DNA from: Anderseniella sp963700735
GTDB taxonomy: Bacteria > Pseudomonadota > Alphaproteobacteria > Rhizobiales > Aestuariivirgaceae
Assembly (NCBI GenBank): GCA_963700735.1
Contig: CAVOYR010000007.1
Location: 186,001 to 250,000 of the forward strand
DNA: 64,000 nucleotides
Direction: 5' to 3'
The translations under genes were made by a program, and so were the position numbers. Shown here one piece after another: positions 35,486 to 43,767 of this stretch. Each line of letters begins with the position of its first letter. The stretch's first letter is position 1. The notes beneath the pieces were generated by a model that saw nothing but the letters and a program-made list of their open reading frames with translations, did no database searches and was not told the DNA's origin.

Positions 35486-36107
35486 GGACAACGCCCTTGA
35501 CCGGGTAAGGCGCGCCCGTGCCATCACCGGTGCCGGCGAGGCCCGCGAACTCTACGCAGCCTGGGCAGACACCTACGACGAGGATGTTTACGGCACGCTC
35601 AAGGTCACCGGCACGGCCCGCGTGGTTGAGCTTCTTGCCGCGCACATGCAGCCAGCGGACGGCGTCGCCATACTGGATGCCGGTTGCGGCACCGGCGCGG
35701 TTGGGGCGCTGCTTCAGTCGCATGGTTTCCACCATGTCGACGGCATCGACATCTCGCCTGAAATGCTGGCTGTCGCTGCCCGGCGAAACGCCTATGCCTC
35801 GCTCACCGAGGCCGATCTCAACCAACCTTTCAACACCGCCCAAGACCAGTATGACGCCGTTGTCAGCGCAGGCACGTTCTTGCATGGCCATGTCGGCGCG
35901 GATGGCTTTGCCGGGCTGGCTCAAAAGGTGCGGGACGGCGGGTTGATGGTGTGTGCCATCTCTGGTGCAGTTTGGTCAGACGGCAACTTCGACACCCTGA
36001 TACCGGCGCTCGGACTGGAGATCGTCAGTCACACCTGCGAAGCGGTGATCCCCGGCGGACACGCCGATACGCATCTTCTCGTTGCACGGATCACAAGACC
36101 AGCTTGA
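35472..36107 (+). CDS. Class I SAM-dependent methyltransferase (second of a tandem pair)
   Basis: The 211-residue protein repeats the layout of its neighbour: ELYAAWADTYDEDVYG, then ILDAGCGTGAVGALL, DGIDISPEMLAVAARR, EADLNQPF and VVSAGTFLHGHVGADG. Start is a GTG at 35472 inside the end of the first gene, which implies translational coupling. Identity to the first copy is clear by eye in the SAM fold and weak elsewhere, so they have probably specialised. The 3-prime end overlaps the convergent GNAT gene by 17 bases. Confidence 0.82.
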   Translation: MSADKDNALDRVRRARAITGAGEARELYAAWADTYDEDVYGTLKVTGTARVVELLAAHMQPADGVAILDAGCGTGAVGALLQSHGFHHVDGIDISPEMLAVAARRNAYASLTEADLNQPFNTAQDQYDAVVSAGTFLHGHVGADGFAGLAQKVRDGGLMVCAISGAVWSDGNFDTLIPALGLEIVSHTCEAVIPGGHADTHLLVARITRPA

Positions 36108-36555
36108 AGCCATCATGGCTGGCGACGAAGCCCAGCCGCCCGTAGAAGCGATGCGCCTCCTCGCGGGTCTTGTCACTGGTGAGTTGCACCAGGTTGCAGC
36201 CGCGCGCACGGGCCAGGTCAATCGCATGTTGCAACATCCTGCCGCCAATGCCTGAGCCGCGCAGCCGGCTTGCCACCCGCACCGATTCGATCTGGCCGCG
36301 CCAGGCGCCCTTTCGGCTCAGCCCCGGAATGAACGTCAGTTGCAGGTAGCCCACGATTTCCGCGTCCAGCTCGCCGACCAGCATCATCTGGTTGGCATCA
36401 GCCATCATTGCGTCGAAGGCTGCACCATAGGCGGGGTCCAGCGGCAGCGAGGCGTCGTCGCGCGACCGGCCGATGCCGTCATCGGCAATCAGCGCAATGA
36501 TGTGCGCAAGGTCTGGTTTGTGCGCAGGGCGAAAGCTGACGGCCGGAACGGGCAC
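36091..36555 (-). CDS. GNAT-family N-acetyltransferase
   Basis: The 154-residue protein has the GNAT fold: the N-terminal FRPAHKPDLAHIIALIADD, beta-4 VGYLQLTFIPGLSR, the acetyl-CoA motif SRLRGSGIGGRMLQHAI and C-terminal AHRFYGRLGFVASHDGF. The substrate is unknown. The start is a GTG at 36555, one base past the ecm stop, with GAGGAA about ten bases upstream inside ecm; it is probably co-transcribed with ecm. That position invites the question of whether it acylates a pathway enzyme, but nothing shows it. Confidence 0.85.
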   Translation of the reverse strand: MPVPAVSFRPAHKPDLAHIIALIADDGIGRSRDDASLPLDPAYGAAFDAMMADANQMMLVGELDAEIVGYLQLTFIPGLSRKGAWRGQIESVRVASRLRGSGIGGRMLQHAIDLARARGCNLVQLTSDKTREEAHRFYGRLGFVASHDGFKLVL

Positions 36556-36556
36556 C

Positions 36557-38545
36557 TCAGGCGGCTTCCTCGTTTACCCGGCGTTCGACCAGCGAAACGA
36601 TCTCGCCCATCATGCCGGTCATGCGGAAATCCTTCGGGGTGTAGACCCGCGCCACGCCCATCTGCTTGAGGATGCGGGCGTCATCTTCGGGAATGATGCC
36701 ACCGACGACAACCGGCACCTTGTCGAGACCTGCTTCGCGCAACCGGCTCATCACTTCGCGCACCATCGGCACATGGCTGCCGGACAGGATGGACAGCCCC
36801 ACCACGTGCACATCCTGCTCGATGGCGGCCGACACGATTTCTTCCGGCGTCAGGCGGATGCCTTCGTAGATCACTTCCATGCCAACCTCGCTGGCGCGCA
36901 CGGCAATCTGTTCGGCCCCGTTGGAGTGTCCGTCCAGCCCCGGCTTGCCGACGAGAAACCTTACCGGCACACCGAGCTTTGCAGACAGCGCCTCGACCTG
37001 TGCCCGCACCGCTTCCGAATCCTCACCCGACAACCTGACCACCGTGCCGACACCAGTGGGCGCGCGGTACTGGCCGAATACGTCGCGCAAGGTCTGGCCC
37101 CATTCGCCCGTGGTAACGCCGGCCCTGGCGCATGCAATGGAGGCTTCCATGATGTTGCGGCCGTCCGTTGCAGCGGCCCTGAGTTCGTCCAGCGCCGCCT
37201 CGACGGCAGCATTGTCGCGCGCCTTGCGCCATGCCTTCAGCCGCTCGACCTGTTCCTGTTCGACATGTTCCGGCACTGTCAGGATCGACCCGCCATCCCC
37301 ACCCGACAGCGGCGATGGCTCGCTCGTCTCGTAGGCGTTCACGCCCACCACCGTCTCGCGGCCTTCCTCGATGGCCTTGATGCGGGCACTGTTGGACTTG
37401 ACCAGTTCCGCCTTCATGTAGCCGCTCTCGACCGCCGCGACCGCACCACCCATGGCGTCGATCACCTCTAGTTCCTTCAACGCTGCCGCCTTGAGTTCGT
37501 TGACCTTCGCCTCGATCACCGCCGAGCCGTCAAAGATGTCGGCGTGTTCGAGCAGGTCGGTTTCAAACGCCATGATCTGCTGCATGCGCAACGACCATTG
37601 CTGATCCCACGCACGCGGCAATCCGAGCGCCTCGTTCCATGCCGGCAGCTGGACGGCGCGTGCGCGCGCGTTCTTGGACAGCACCACCGCCAGCATCTCG
37701 ATCAGGATGCGGTAGACGTTGTTTTCAGGCTGTTGCTCGGTCAGCCCCAGCGAGTTGACCTGCACCCCGTAGCGGAACCGGCGCAGCTTCTCGTCCTGAA
37801 CGCCATAGCGGTCGCGGCAGATGTCGTTCCACAACTCGGTGAAGGCGCGCATCTTGCTCAGTTCGGTGATAAACTTCATGCCCGCGTTGACGAAGAAACT
37901 GATCCGCCCGACCACCTGCGCAAAATCGGCTTCCGGCACGCGGCCAGATGCCTTGACCCCGTCCAGCACGGCAATCGCCGTCGCCAGCGCATAGGCCAGC
38001 TCCTGCGCGGGCGTCGCGCCTGCTTCCTGCAGGTGATAGGAACACACGTTCATGGGGTTCCATTTCGGGCACTGCTCCCACGACCAGGTGATTGTGTCGG
38101 TGATCAGCTTCATCGACGGCTCGGGCGGAAACACATAGGTGCCGCGCGACAGGTATTCCTTGATGATGTCGTTCTGCGTCGTGCCGGTCAGCTCGGCCCG
38201 GTCCGCACCCTGTTCTTCCGCCACCGCCACGTACAGCGCCAGCAGCCAGGCAGCTGTCGCGTTGATGGTCATCGAGGTGTTCATCCGCTCCAGCGGTATG
38301 TCCCTGAACAACATCCGCATGTCGCCGATGTGGCTCACCGGTACGCCGACCTTGCCCACTTCGCCACGCGCCAGCTCGTGGTCGCTGTCATAGCCGGTCT
38401 GGGTCGGCAGGTCGAAGGCAACCGACAGCCCGGTCTGGCCCTTCTCGAGGTTGCGGCGATACAGCTCGTTGCTCGCCTCGGCGGTCGAGTGACCCGCATA
38501 GGTCCTGAAGATCCATGGATGATCGCGGCGGGATTTCTGTGTCAT
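36557..38545 (-). CDS. ecm: Ethylmalonyl-CoA mutase
   Basis: The 662-residue coenzyme-B12 enzyme (also annotated MeaA) rearranges (2R)-ethylmalonyl-CoA to (2S)-methylsuccinyl-CoA. The N-terminus PWIFRTYAGHSTAEASNELY and the substrate barrel KGQTGLSVAFDLPTQTGYDSDH are characteristic of this clade rather than generic methylmalonyl-CoA mutase. The C-terminal cobalamin domain has the base-off motif with Asp538, His540 and Gly543 in LDGHSNG, then SILSGSHVP and VVVGGIIPEDD. It is upstream of a GNAT gene on the same strand and separated by 143 bases from a small membrane-protein gene behind it. That gap contains a TGC-rich element at 38639-38652. ccr is close by in the opposite orientation. Confidence 0.95.
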   Translation of the reverse strand: MTQKSRRDHPWIFRTYAGHSTAEASNELYRRNLEKGQTGLSVAFDLPTQTGYDSDHELARGEVGKVGVPVSHIGDMRMLFRDIPLERMNTSMTINATAAWLLALYVAVAEEQGADRAELTGTTQNDIIKEYLSRGTYVFPPEPSMKLITDTITWSWEQCPKWNPMNVCSYHLQEAGATPAQELAYALATAIAVLDGVKASGRVPEADFAQVVGRISFFVNAGMKFITELSKMRAFTELWNDICRDRYGVQDEKLRRFRYGVQVNSLGLTEQQPENNVYRILIEMLAVVLSKNARARAVQLPAWNEALGLPRAWDQQWSLRMQQIMAFETDLLEHADIFDGSAVIEAKVNELKAAALKELEVIDAMGGAVAAVESGYMKAELVKSNSARIKAIEEGRETVVGVNAYETSEPSPLSGGDGGSILTVPEHVEQEQVERLKAWRKARDNAAVEAALDELRAAATDGRNIMEASIACARAGVTTGEWGQTLRDVFGQYRAPTGVGTVVRLSGEDSEAVRAQVEALSAKLGVPVRFLVGKPGLDGHSNGAEQIAVRASEVGMEVIYEGIRLTPEEIVSAAIEQDVHVVGLSILSGSHVPMVREVMSRLREAGLDKVPVVVGGIIPEDDARILKQMGVARVYTPKDFRMTGMMGEIVSLVERRVNEEAA

Positions 38546-38638
38546 GTGGCGTTTGTCCGGCGGTCAATGAACGTGAACTCGCAATACAAAAATGAGAGTT
38601 CAGCAGCGTGAATCCTGCACAATATCCAAGCATGCCGG

Positions 38639-38652
38639 ATGCTGCAGTGCAA
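38639..38652 (-). promoter_or_regulatory. TGC-rich operator-like element upstream of ecm
   Basis: Read on the ecm strand this is TTGCACTGCAGCAT, matching the pattern seen upstream of ccr, mcd and phbA/phaR. It is about 94 bases from the ecm start codon. Its first six bases (TTGCAC) could serve as part of a minus-35 region, but the minus-10 is unclear. Confidence 0.5.
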
Positions 38653-38688
38653 CCAGACCTTGGCATCAGAACCGCAGAATGTGGAAGT

Positions 38689-39027
38689 TCAGTTGAACGA
38701 GGTCCGGTAGTAGACCATCAGCAGCACGGCAGCCACGGCCATGCCGGCATTTGCCGAGATTGCCACCATCACCAGGTTGTCAATGCCCGGCAACTGGTAG
38801 GTACGCGCCAGTACGTTGGCGACATAGGCGCCTGCAAACAGCGCCGAGAAGTTCACGATCGTATTGAACATCGAGTCGAATTTCAGCACGCCATTGATGA
38901 TCGTCGTGCCGATCAGGCACATGGCGAGCACAACCAGCAACGACGTGTTGCCGCCTGCACCGTCGCCGAATGGCGAGTACGAACTCCAGTGTATGTTGAT
39001 GCCTATAAGACGCAAAAAGTCGTCCAT
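38689..39027 (-). CDS. Small three-helix membrane protein of unknown function
   Basis: I do not recognise this 112-residue protein. It has a short polar start (MDDFLRLIGINIHW), a Gly/Ser patch, then three hydrophobic segments at about residues 29-47, 55-75 and 84-106 (TSLLVVLAMCLIGTTIINGV, NFSALFAGAYVANVLAR, NLVMVAISANAGMAVAAVLLMVYY). GAAGGG lies nine bases before the ATG, and codon use looks like its neighbours, so it is probably a real gene. It is divergent from ccr and shares that 177-base upstream region, including the palindromic elements. It sits between ccr and ecm. Confidence 0.7.
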   Translation of the reverse strand: MDDFLRLIGINIHWSSYSPFGDGAGGNTSLLVVLAMCLIGTTIINGVLKFDSMFNTIVNFSALFAGAYVANVLARTYQLPGIDNLVMVAISANAGMAVAAVLLMVYYRTSFN

Positions 39028-39146
39028 TTGCCCAACCCTTCAGCCGGTAAGCCGCCGTGAATTGTGCGACTCCAGCCCTCAGAATATCTTCTGATGGTTG
39101 AAATTCGGTAAACCGCTGGTGGGCCGGGCTACTACAAATTGGCGTG

Positions 39147-39167
39147 TTGCATTGCAACAATTGTTGC
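39147..39167 (+). promoter_or_regulatory. Nested palindromes upstream of ccr
   Basis: TTGCATTGCAACAA (39147-39160) is the ccr copy of the shared TGC-rich element. TTGCATTGCAA (39147-39157) is an 11-base palindrome around a central T, and GCAACAATTGTTGC (39154-39167) is a perfect 14-base palindrome overlapping it. They lie 38-58 bases before the ccr ATG and could also serve the divergent small membrane-protein gene. Binding by a dimeric regulator such as PhaR or a CcrR-like TetR protein is inference. Confidence 0.6.
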
Positions 39168-39204
39168 GTAAAGCTGTGGCACCAGACCGGAGGAAAATTT
39201 AATC

Positions 39205-40506
39205 ATGGCCCAGGCAGCAAACCTCGAACAAGCACTTCCACCCGCCAACAGCGATGCGCCACTCAAGGACCTGTACGAAGTCGGCGAAATTCCGCCATTG
39301 GGCCATGTGCCGAAAAACATGTACGCCTGGGCCATCCGGCGCGAACGCCACGGCGAACCCGACACCGCGATGCAGGTGGAAGTGGTGCCCACGTGGGAGA
39401 TCGATTCCGACGAGGTGCTCGTGCTGGTGATGGCCGCCGGCGTCAACTACAACGGGGTCTGGGCCTCGCTGGGCATTCCGATCTCGCCGTTTGACGGCCA
39501 CAAGTCCGACTACCACATCGCCGGCTCGGATGCCTCCGGCATCGTCTGGGCGGTGGGCCGCAAGGTGACCCGCTGGAAGGTGGGCGACGAGGTGGTGATC
39601 CACTGCAACCAGGATGATGGCGACGACGAGGAGTGCAACGGCGGCGATCCGATGTTCTCCACCTCGCAGCGCATCTGGGGTTACGAAACGCCGGACGGGT
39701 CGTTCGCGCAGTTCTGCCGCGTGCAGGCCCGCCAGCTGATGCCGCGCCCGCAGCATCTGACCTGGGAAGAAGGTGCGTGCTACACGCTGACGCTCGCCAC
39801 CGCTTATCGCATGTTGTTCGGCCACCGGCCCCACACGCTGAAGCCCGGCCAGAACGTTCTCGTCTGGGGCGCATCAGGCGGGCTTGGCTCGATGGCGGTA
39901 CAACTCATCGCCACCGCCGGTGCAAATGCCATTGGCGTCATCTCCGAAGACGACAAGACAGACTTTGTGCTGGGCCTTGGCGCCAAGGGCGTGATCAACC
40001 GCAAGAAGTTCGACTGCTGGGGTCAGATGCCCACCGTCAACACGCCGGAATACAACACCTGGCTGAAGTCCGCGCGCGAGTTCGGCAAGGCAATCTGGAA
40101 CTTCACCGGCAAGGGCAACAACGTCGACATGGTGTTCGAGCACCCCGGCGAAGCAACATTCCCGGTCTCGACACTGGTGTGCAAGCGCGGCGGCATGATC
40201 GTGTTCTGTGCCGGCACCACCGGCTTCAACCTGACCATGGACGCGCGCTATGTGTGGATGCACCAGAAGCGCGTGCAGGGTTCGCACTTCGCCAACCTGA
40301 TGCAGGCAAGCCTAGCCAACCGGCTGGTCATCAACAGGCGCATCGACCCGTGCATGTCCGAGGTGTACTCGTGGCACGATGTGCCCAAGGGCCACATGCG
40401 GATGCGCCAGAACAAGCACCTGCCAGGCAACATGGCAGTGCTGGTCAGCGCTCCGCGCACCGGCCTGCGCACCTTCGAGGACGTGCTGGAGGCAAGCGGC
40501 AGCTAA
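39205..40506 (+). CDS. ccr: Crotonyl-CoA carboxylase/reductase
   Basis: The 433-residue medium-chain dehydrogenase reductively carboxylates crotonyl-CoA to (2S)-ethylmalonyl-CoA with NADPH and CO2. It is the hallmark enzyme of the ethylmalonyl-CoA pathway. The N-terminus PLKDLYEVGEIPPLGHVPKNMYAWAI is diagnostic. Asn81 (VNYNGVWA), Glu161 (GYETPDGSF) and His361 (GSHFANL) correspond by motif to the CO2-pocket residues described for this family. The NADPH site is WGASGGLGSMAVQL at 221-234. GGAGGAAAA lies eight bases before the ATG. It is divergent from the small membrane-protein gene and about 100 bases before an unrelated-looking zinc-type dehydrogenase gene. Confidence 0.97.
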   Translation: MAQAANLEQALPPANSDAPLKDLYEVGEIPPLGHVPKNMYAWAIRRERHGEPDTAMQVEVVPTWEIDSDEVLVLVMAAGVNYNGVWASLGIPISPFDGHKSDYHIAGSDASGIVWAVGRKVTRWKVGDEVVIHCNQDDGDDEECNGGDPMFSTSQRIWGYETPDGSFAQFCRVQARQLMPRPQHLTWEEGACYTLTLATAYRMLFGHRPHTLKPGQNVLVWGASGGLGSMAVQLIATAGANAIGVISEDDKTDFVLGLGAKGVINRKKFDCWGQMPTVNTPEYNTWLKSAREFGKAIWNFTGKGNNVDMVFEHPGEATFPVSTLVCKRGGMIVFCAGTTGFNLTMDARYVWMHQKRVQGSHFANLMQASLANRLVINRRIDPCMSEVYSWHDVPKGHMRMRQNKHLPGNMAVLVSAPRTGLRTFEDVLEASGS

Positions 40507-40607
40507 GGCTTGCCGACCCCCCCCTTGAACACAAGTCTCCAAACCGGGCTGCGCGCCAGGGAAAGTGTAGCGCACCCGGTACACGGCGTTTCGCGAAAGG
40601 AAGGCCG

Positions 40608-41729
40608 ATGAACTGTCCCGATGCTCCTGGCGGGAACCCGACGATGCTGGCCGTCGTCACGACAGGCAACGGTGGCTATGAAAAGCTCGACTTCCGCGAG
40701 GTGCCGGTACCGGTTCCGGAACCCGGCGACGTCCTGATCCGCGTCCTCGCGGCGGGTGTGAACAATACTGAAATCAACACCCGTCTTGGCTGGTATTCCT
40801 CCAGCGTGACGACGGACACGAGTGCGGCGTCACTGGCGCAGGAAACCACCGCTGAGGACAAGCCTGACGGCGGTTGGAGCAAGACGACACCATTTCCCTT
40901 GATACAAGGCACGGATTGTTGCGGCGTCGTCGTGCAGGCGACTGATGATGCCGGATCCGGACTTGTCGGCAAGCGGGTGCTGGTACGCGCCTGCATGCGG
41001 CCCAATGGCTTTGGCGACATGGAAACCATCTGGATGGCCTCGGATTTCAACGGCGCCTTCGCGCAGTACGTCAAGGTCCCCGCAAGCGAGGCATTCGCGG
41101 TGTACTGCAATTGGTCTGACGCCGAACTTGCAACCATTCCCTGCGCCTATGCCACCGCTGAGAACATGCTGCACCGTGCGGACGTCAAGGCAGATGAGCT
41201 TGTCCTCATCGCTGGCGCCTCGGGAGGCGTAGGGTCTGCGACACTCCAACTGGCAAAACGCCGCAATGCGCGTGTGGCCGCGATCACCAGCGCCGGCAAG
41301 TTCGACCTGCTGCGGGATCTCGGCGCGGACATCATCCTTGACCGGGAGACCGATCTGGTTCGCGAATTGGGCGATTCATCTGTCGACGTCGTGATCGACA
41401 ACGTGGCGGGCGACAACTTTCCGCAAATGCTGAAAGTGCTGAAACGCGGCGGACGTTTTGTATCGTCCGGTGCGATTGCAGGCCCAATCGTAAGACTCGA
41501 TATGCGGGACATGTATCTGAAAGACGTTACACTCATTGGCTGCACAGCCTGGGACGAACCAGTCTTCCCCAATCTCATTTCCTATATCGAGCGCGGGGAG
41601 ATCCGCCCATTGCTTGCCAAGGTCTTTCCGCTGGCTCAAATCGTCGAGGCGCAGAAGGAATTTCAGAAAAAGGCTCACGTCGGCAATTTCGTTCTGTTGC
41701 CTCCGGCTCCGGAGTGTGCGCTGGACTGA
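40608..41729 (+). CDS. Zinc-type alcohol dehydrogenase/quinone reductase family protein
   Basis: The 373-residue MDR-superfamily oxidoreductase has a GroES-like N-terminus (GDVLIRVLAAGVNNTEINTRLGWY) and an NADPH-binding fold with LVLIAGASGGVGSATLQLAKRR. An inserted segment at about residues 65-90 (TTDTSAASLAQETTAEDKPDGGWSK) is unusual. Structural-zinc cysteines are missing, so it may be quinone-reductase-like. AAAGGAAGG precedes the ATG. It follows ccr on the same strand after 101 bases, but nothing ties it to the ethylmalonyl-CoA pathway; codon use looks a little less GC-biased than ccr. Confidence 0.82.
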   Translation: MNCPDAPGGNPTMLAVVTTGNGGYEKLDFREVPVPVPEPGDVLIRVLAAGVNNTEINTRLGWYSSSVTTDTSAASLAQETTAEDKPDGGWSKTTPFPLIQGTDCCGVVVQATDDAGSGLVGKRVLVRACMRPNGFGDMETIWMASDFNGAFAQYVKVPASEAFAVYCNWSDAELATIPCAYATAENMLHRADVKADELVLIAGASGGVGSATLQLAKRRNARVAAITSAGKFDLLRDLGADIILDRETDLVRELGDSSVDVVIDNVAGDNFPQMLKVLKRGGRFVSSGAIAGPIVRLDMRDMYLKDVTLIGCTAWDEPVFPNLISYIERGEIRPLLAKVFPLAQIVEAQKEFQKKAHVGNFVLLPPAPECALD

Positions 41730-41827
41730 CCTGTATGTTGGACACCGATGTGGACCGGGTAGCTCAGGCCGCCTGGCTGCCGCTCGGTGTGGCCACACTT
41801 ACGGGTCTGGAGCCTGGCCGCGGGCGG

Positions 41828-42577
41828 TCAGCCGATTACCGCCGCCACTTCCTTCTCGACGCCCTGCTTCAGTTCCGGTGCAAGCTTCAGCCGGGCTGAC
41901 AGCATGGCAAGATAGGCCTGCTCTGCCGGATCATCCGGATCGATCGCCATGCAGGAGGCAGCGTAAATCTCCACTGCCTGCTCGGGCGAGTCCGCCAGCG
42001 ACACGATTGCATCAATGTCGAGCGGCTTGCGCAACTCGTCCATCAGGAAGCCCTTCTCCTCGGCGTTCAGACCTGCCTCGTCCAGCCGGGCGAAAATGCG
42101 TTTCTGTTCTTCCGCATCGATATGGCCGTCCGCCTTGGCGGCCGCGATCATTGCCTGCAGCAGCTTCATGCCCAGTTCGTTGCGCTCGTGCTGGGGAGCC
42201 GGCAGGAACGGCGTTCCCTCGGCCTTCGGTGTGATGTTCTTCATTTCTCCGACAGGATCGCGAGCGTCGGCTTGCGATGCCGCCTTGCCCTGCTGCCAGT
42301 TGGTGTAGGCCTTGTAGGCAAGCCCGCCCAGCACTGCGAGACCACCCAGCTTGACCGCCTTTGTTGCCATCTTGCGGCCACCCTTGGTGCCCAGCAGGAT
42401 ACCCGCCAGCCCACCGGTCGCCAGCCCGCCGCCAAAGCCCTTCAGGCTGTCCGGCAGGGCATCGAGCGGGCTGCCGCCGCGCGTTTGGGCAGGCGTACCG
42501 GGTCGTGAGCCAGACTCGTTTGCGCCACTGGCGCTGCCGCCAAGAAATTGTTCAATCAGCTTCTGCGGGTCGATCAT
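41828..42577 (-). CDS. DUF533/TerB-like (YebE family) protein
   Basis: The 249-residue protein has a Gly-rich N-terminal part with a likely membrane segment at about residues 48-88 (GFGGGLATGGLAGILLGTKGG, LGGLAVLGGLAYKAY). A C-terminal TerB/DUF533 helical domain follows (MKLLQAMIAAAKADGHIDAEEQKRIF, then YAASCMAIDPDDPAEQAYL). YebE-like proteins are inner-membrane associated and of unknown function; some are stress-induced. The 98-base gap to the convergent dehydrogenase gene contains a perfect 12-base palindrome, GTGTGGCCACAC, at 41787-41798. Confidence 0.85.
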   Translation of the reverse strand: MIDPQKLIEQFLGGSASGANESGSRPGTPAQTRGGSPLDALPDSLKGFGGGLATGGLAGILLGTKGGRKMATKAVKLGGLAVLGGLAYKAYTNWQQGKAASQADARDPVGEMKNITPKAEGTPFLPAPQHERNELGMKLLQAMIAAAKADGHIDAEEQKRIFARLDEAGLNAEEKGFLMDELRKPLDIDAIVSLADSPEQAVEIYAASCMAIDPDDPAEQAYLAMLSARLKLAPELKQGVEKEVAAVIG

Positions 42578-42751
42578 GCGGTCGGGTGTCCTGTATCAAG
42601 GGTTCGGTCGCTTCTGATAAAGGTACTCCGGACCCCGGTTGCAAGCCCTTGCTGGCAGACGGGGGTCATTTTCCTCGCCAGCGGCATGCCAGTTCCGCTA
42701 CAAGGTTGCCTTGGCACCTGCAACGCCAGCCGCAAAAGCCCCAAGCCTTCC

Positions 42752-43657
42752 ATGAACCCCAGCAACTCCACCCCGACTGATGATCCGGCTGCCCCGGCAT
42801 GGCTGAGCGTGGCACCGGTAATTTTCGTGCTGTTGTGGTCCACGGGCTTCATCGGATCGCGCCTGACCGCGCCCTATGCCGAACCATTGTCGTTCCTTGC
42901 CATCCGCTTTGCCATTGTCGCAGGGCTGCTGTGTGTGGCCGGCTTTGCCATGAACGCCAGTTGGCCCGGCAGGCGCATGTCTGTGCACTGCATGATCACG
43001 GGCGCGCTGATGCATGGCGGCTACCTGGGGTTCGTGTTCTGGTCGATCTGGAAAGGCATGCCGGCAGGCGTCTCTGCCCTGATCGTCGGCCTGCAACCGC
43101 TGGTAACCGCGCTGCTGGCGGGACTGTTTCTGAAGGAACGCATCACGCCACGCCACTGGGCGGGCCTGTTGATCGGGCTTGCTGGCATCAGCATGGTGAT
43201 CTGGCCGAAGTTCACCCTGACAGCCGAGGGCATAACGCCGGTTACTGTCGCTGCCAACGTGCTGGCCATGCTGTCGATCACATTCGGCTCGCTCTACCAG
43301 AAGAAGTTCATGGCACGGGTTGACCTTCGCACCGGAAATGCCTGGCAGTTCGTGGGCGCAACCATCGTCACGGGCATTGCAGCCCTGGCTACAGAAAGCT
43401 TCGACATCACCTGGAACGGTCCCGTCATCTTCGGCATGACGTGGCTTGTGCTGGTATTGTCCATCGGCGCCATCAGCCTGTTGTACCTGATGATCCGGCA
43501 CGGCGAGATCTCCCGCGTCACCACGCTGTTCTACCTGGTGCCGGGCGTGACCGCGCTGATTGCCTGGGTGATGTTCGATGAAGCACTGGTGCCGCTGCAG
43601 ATTGCCGGCATGGCGGTCTGTGCAGGTGCCGTCATGCTGGCAACGCGCCGCACCTGA
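42752..43657 (+). CDS. DMT/EamA-family transporter
   Basis: The 301-residue membrane protein has ten helices and the EamA pattern VAPVIFVLLWSTGFIGSRLTAPYAEPLSFLAIRF at the start, then SALIVGLQPLVTALLAGLFLKERITPRHW and TTLFYLVPGVTALIAWVMFDEAL. The substrate is unknown. The ATG at 42752 is chosen because earlier in-frame residues are not family-like. It is divergent from the DUF533 gene and lies upstream of mcd with a 110-base gap containing the mcd promoter region. Confidence 0.86.
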   Translation: MNPSNSTPTDDPAAPAWLSVAPVIFVLLWSTGFIGSRLTAPYAEPLSFLAIRFAIVAGLLCVAGFAMNASWPGRRMSVHCMITGALMHGGYLGFVFWSIWKGMPAGVSALIVGLQPLVTALLAGLFLKERITPRHWAGLLIGLAGISMVIWPKFTLTAEGITPVTVAANVLAMLSITFGSLYQKKFMARVDLRTGNAWQFVGATIVTGIAALATESFDITWNGPVIFGMTWLVLVLSIGAISLLYLMIRHGEISRVTTLFYLVPGVTALIAWVMFDEALVPLQIAGMAVCAGAVMLATRRT

Positions 43658-43698
43658 AATCAACCGCCACCGCCTTCACGCATGCGACTTTCTAAATA

Positions 43699-43726
43699 TT
43701 GCAGCGCAGCAAGCCTGCCCTATACT
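43699..43726 (+). promoter_or_regulatory. mcd promoter with overlapping TGC-rich element
   Basis: TTGCAGCGCAGCAA at 43699-43712 matches the shared TYGCANYGCANCAW pattern. Its first six bases, TTGCAG, could be a minus-35 placed 16 bases before TATACT (43721-43726), a good minus-10. Transcription would begin near 43733, some 35 bases before the mcd ATG. A protein on this element would block the minus-35, as expected of a repressor. Confidence 0.5.
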
Positions 43727-43767
43727 GGGTTGCAATGGATGTTGCGCATGATCGTGAGGACCGCAAG

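Noticed and set aside
38546..38688. Possible cobalamin riboswitch upstream of the B12-dependent ecm
   Set aside because: The 143-base gap is too short and lacks recognisable B12-box sequence; only the TGC-rich element stands out.
40608..41729. Zinc-type dehydrogenase after ccr as a second crotonyl-CoA reductase
   Set aside because: It lacks the Ccr-specific N-terminus and CO2-pocket motifs; only the general MDR fold is shared.
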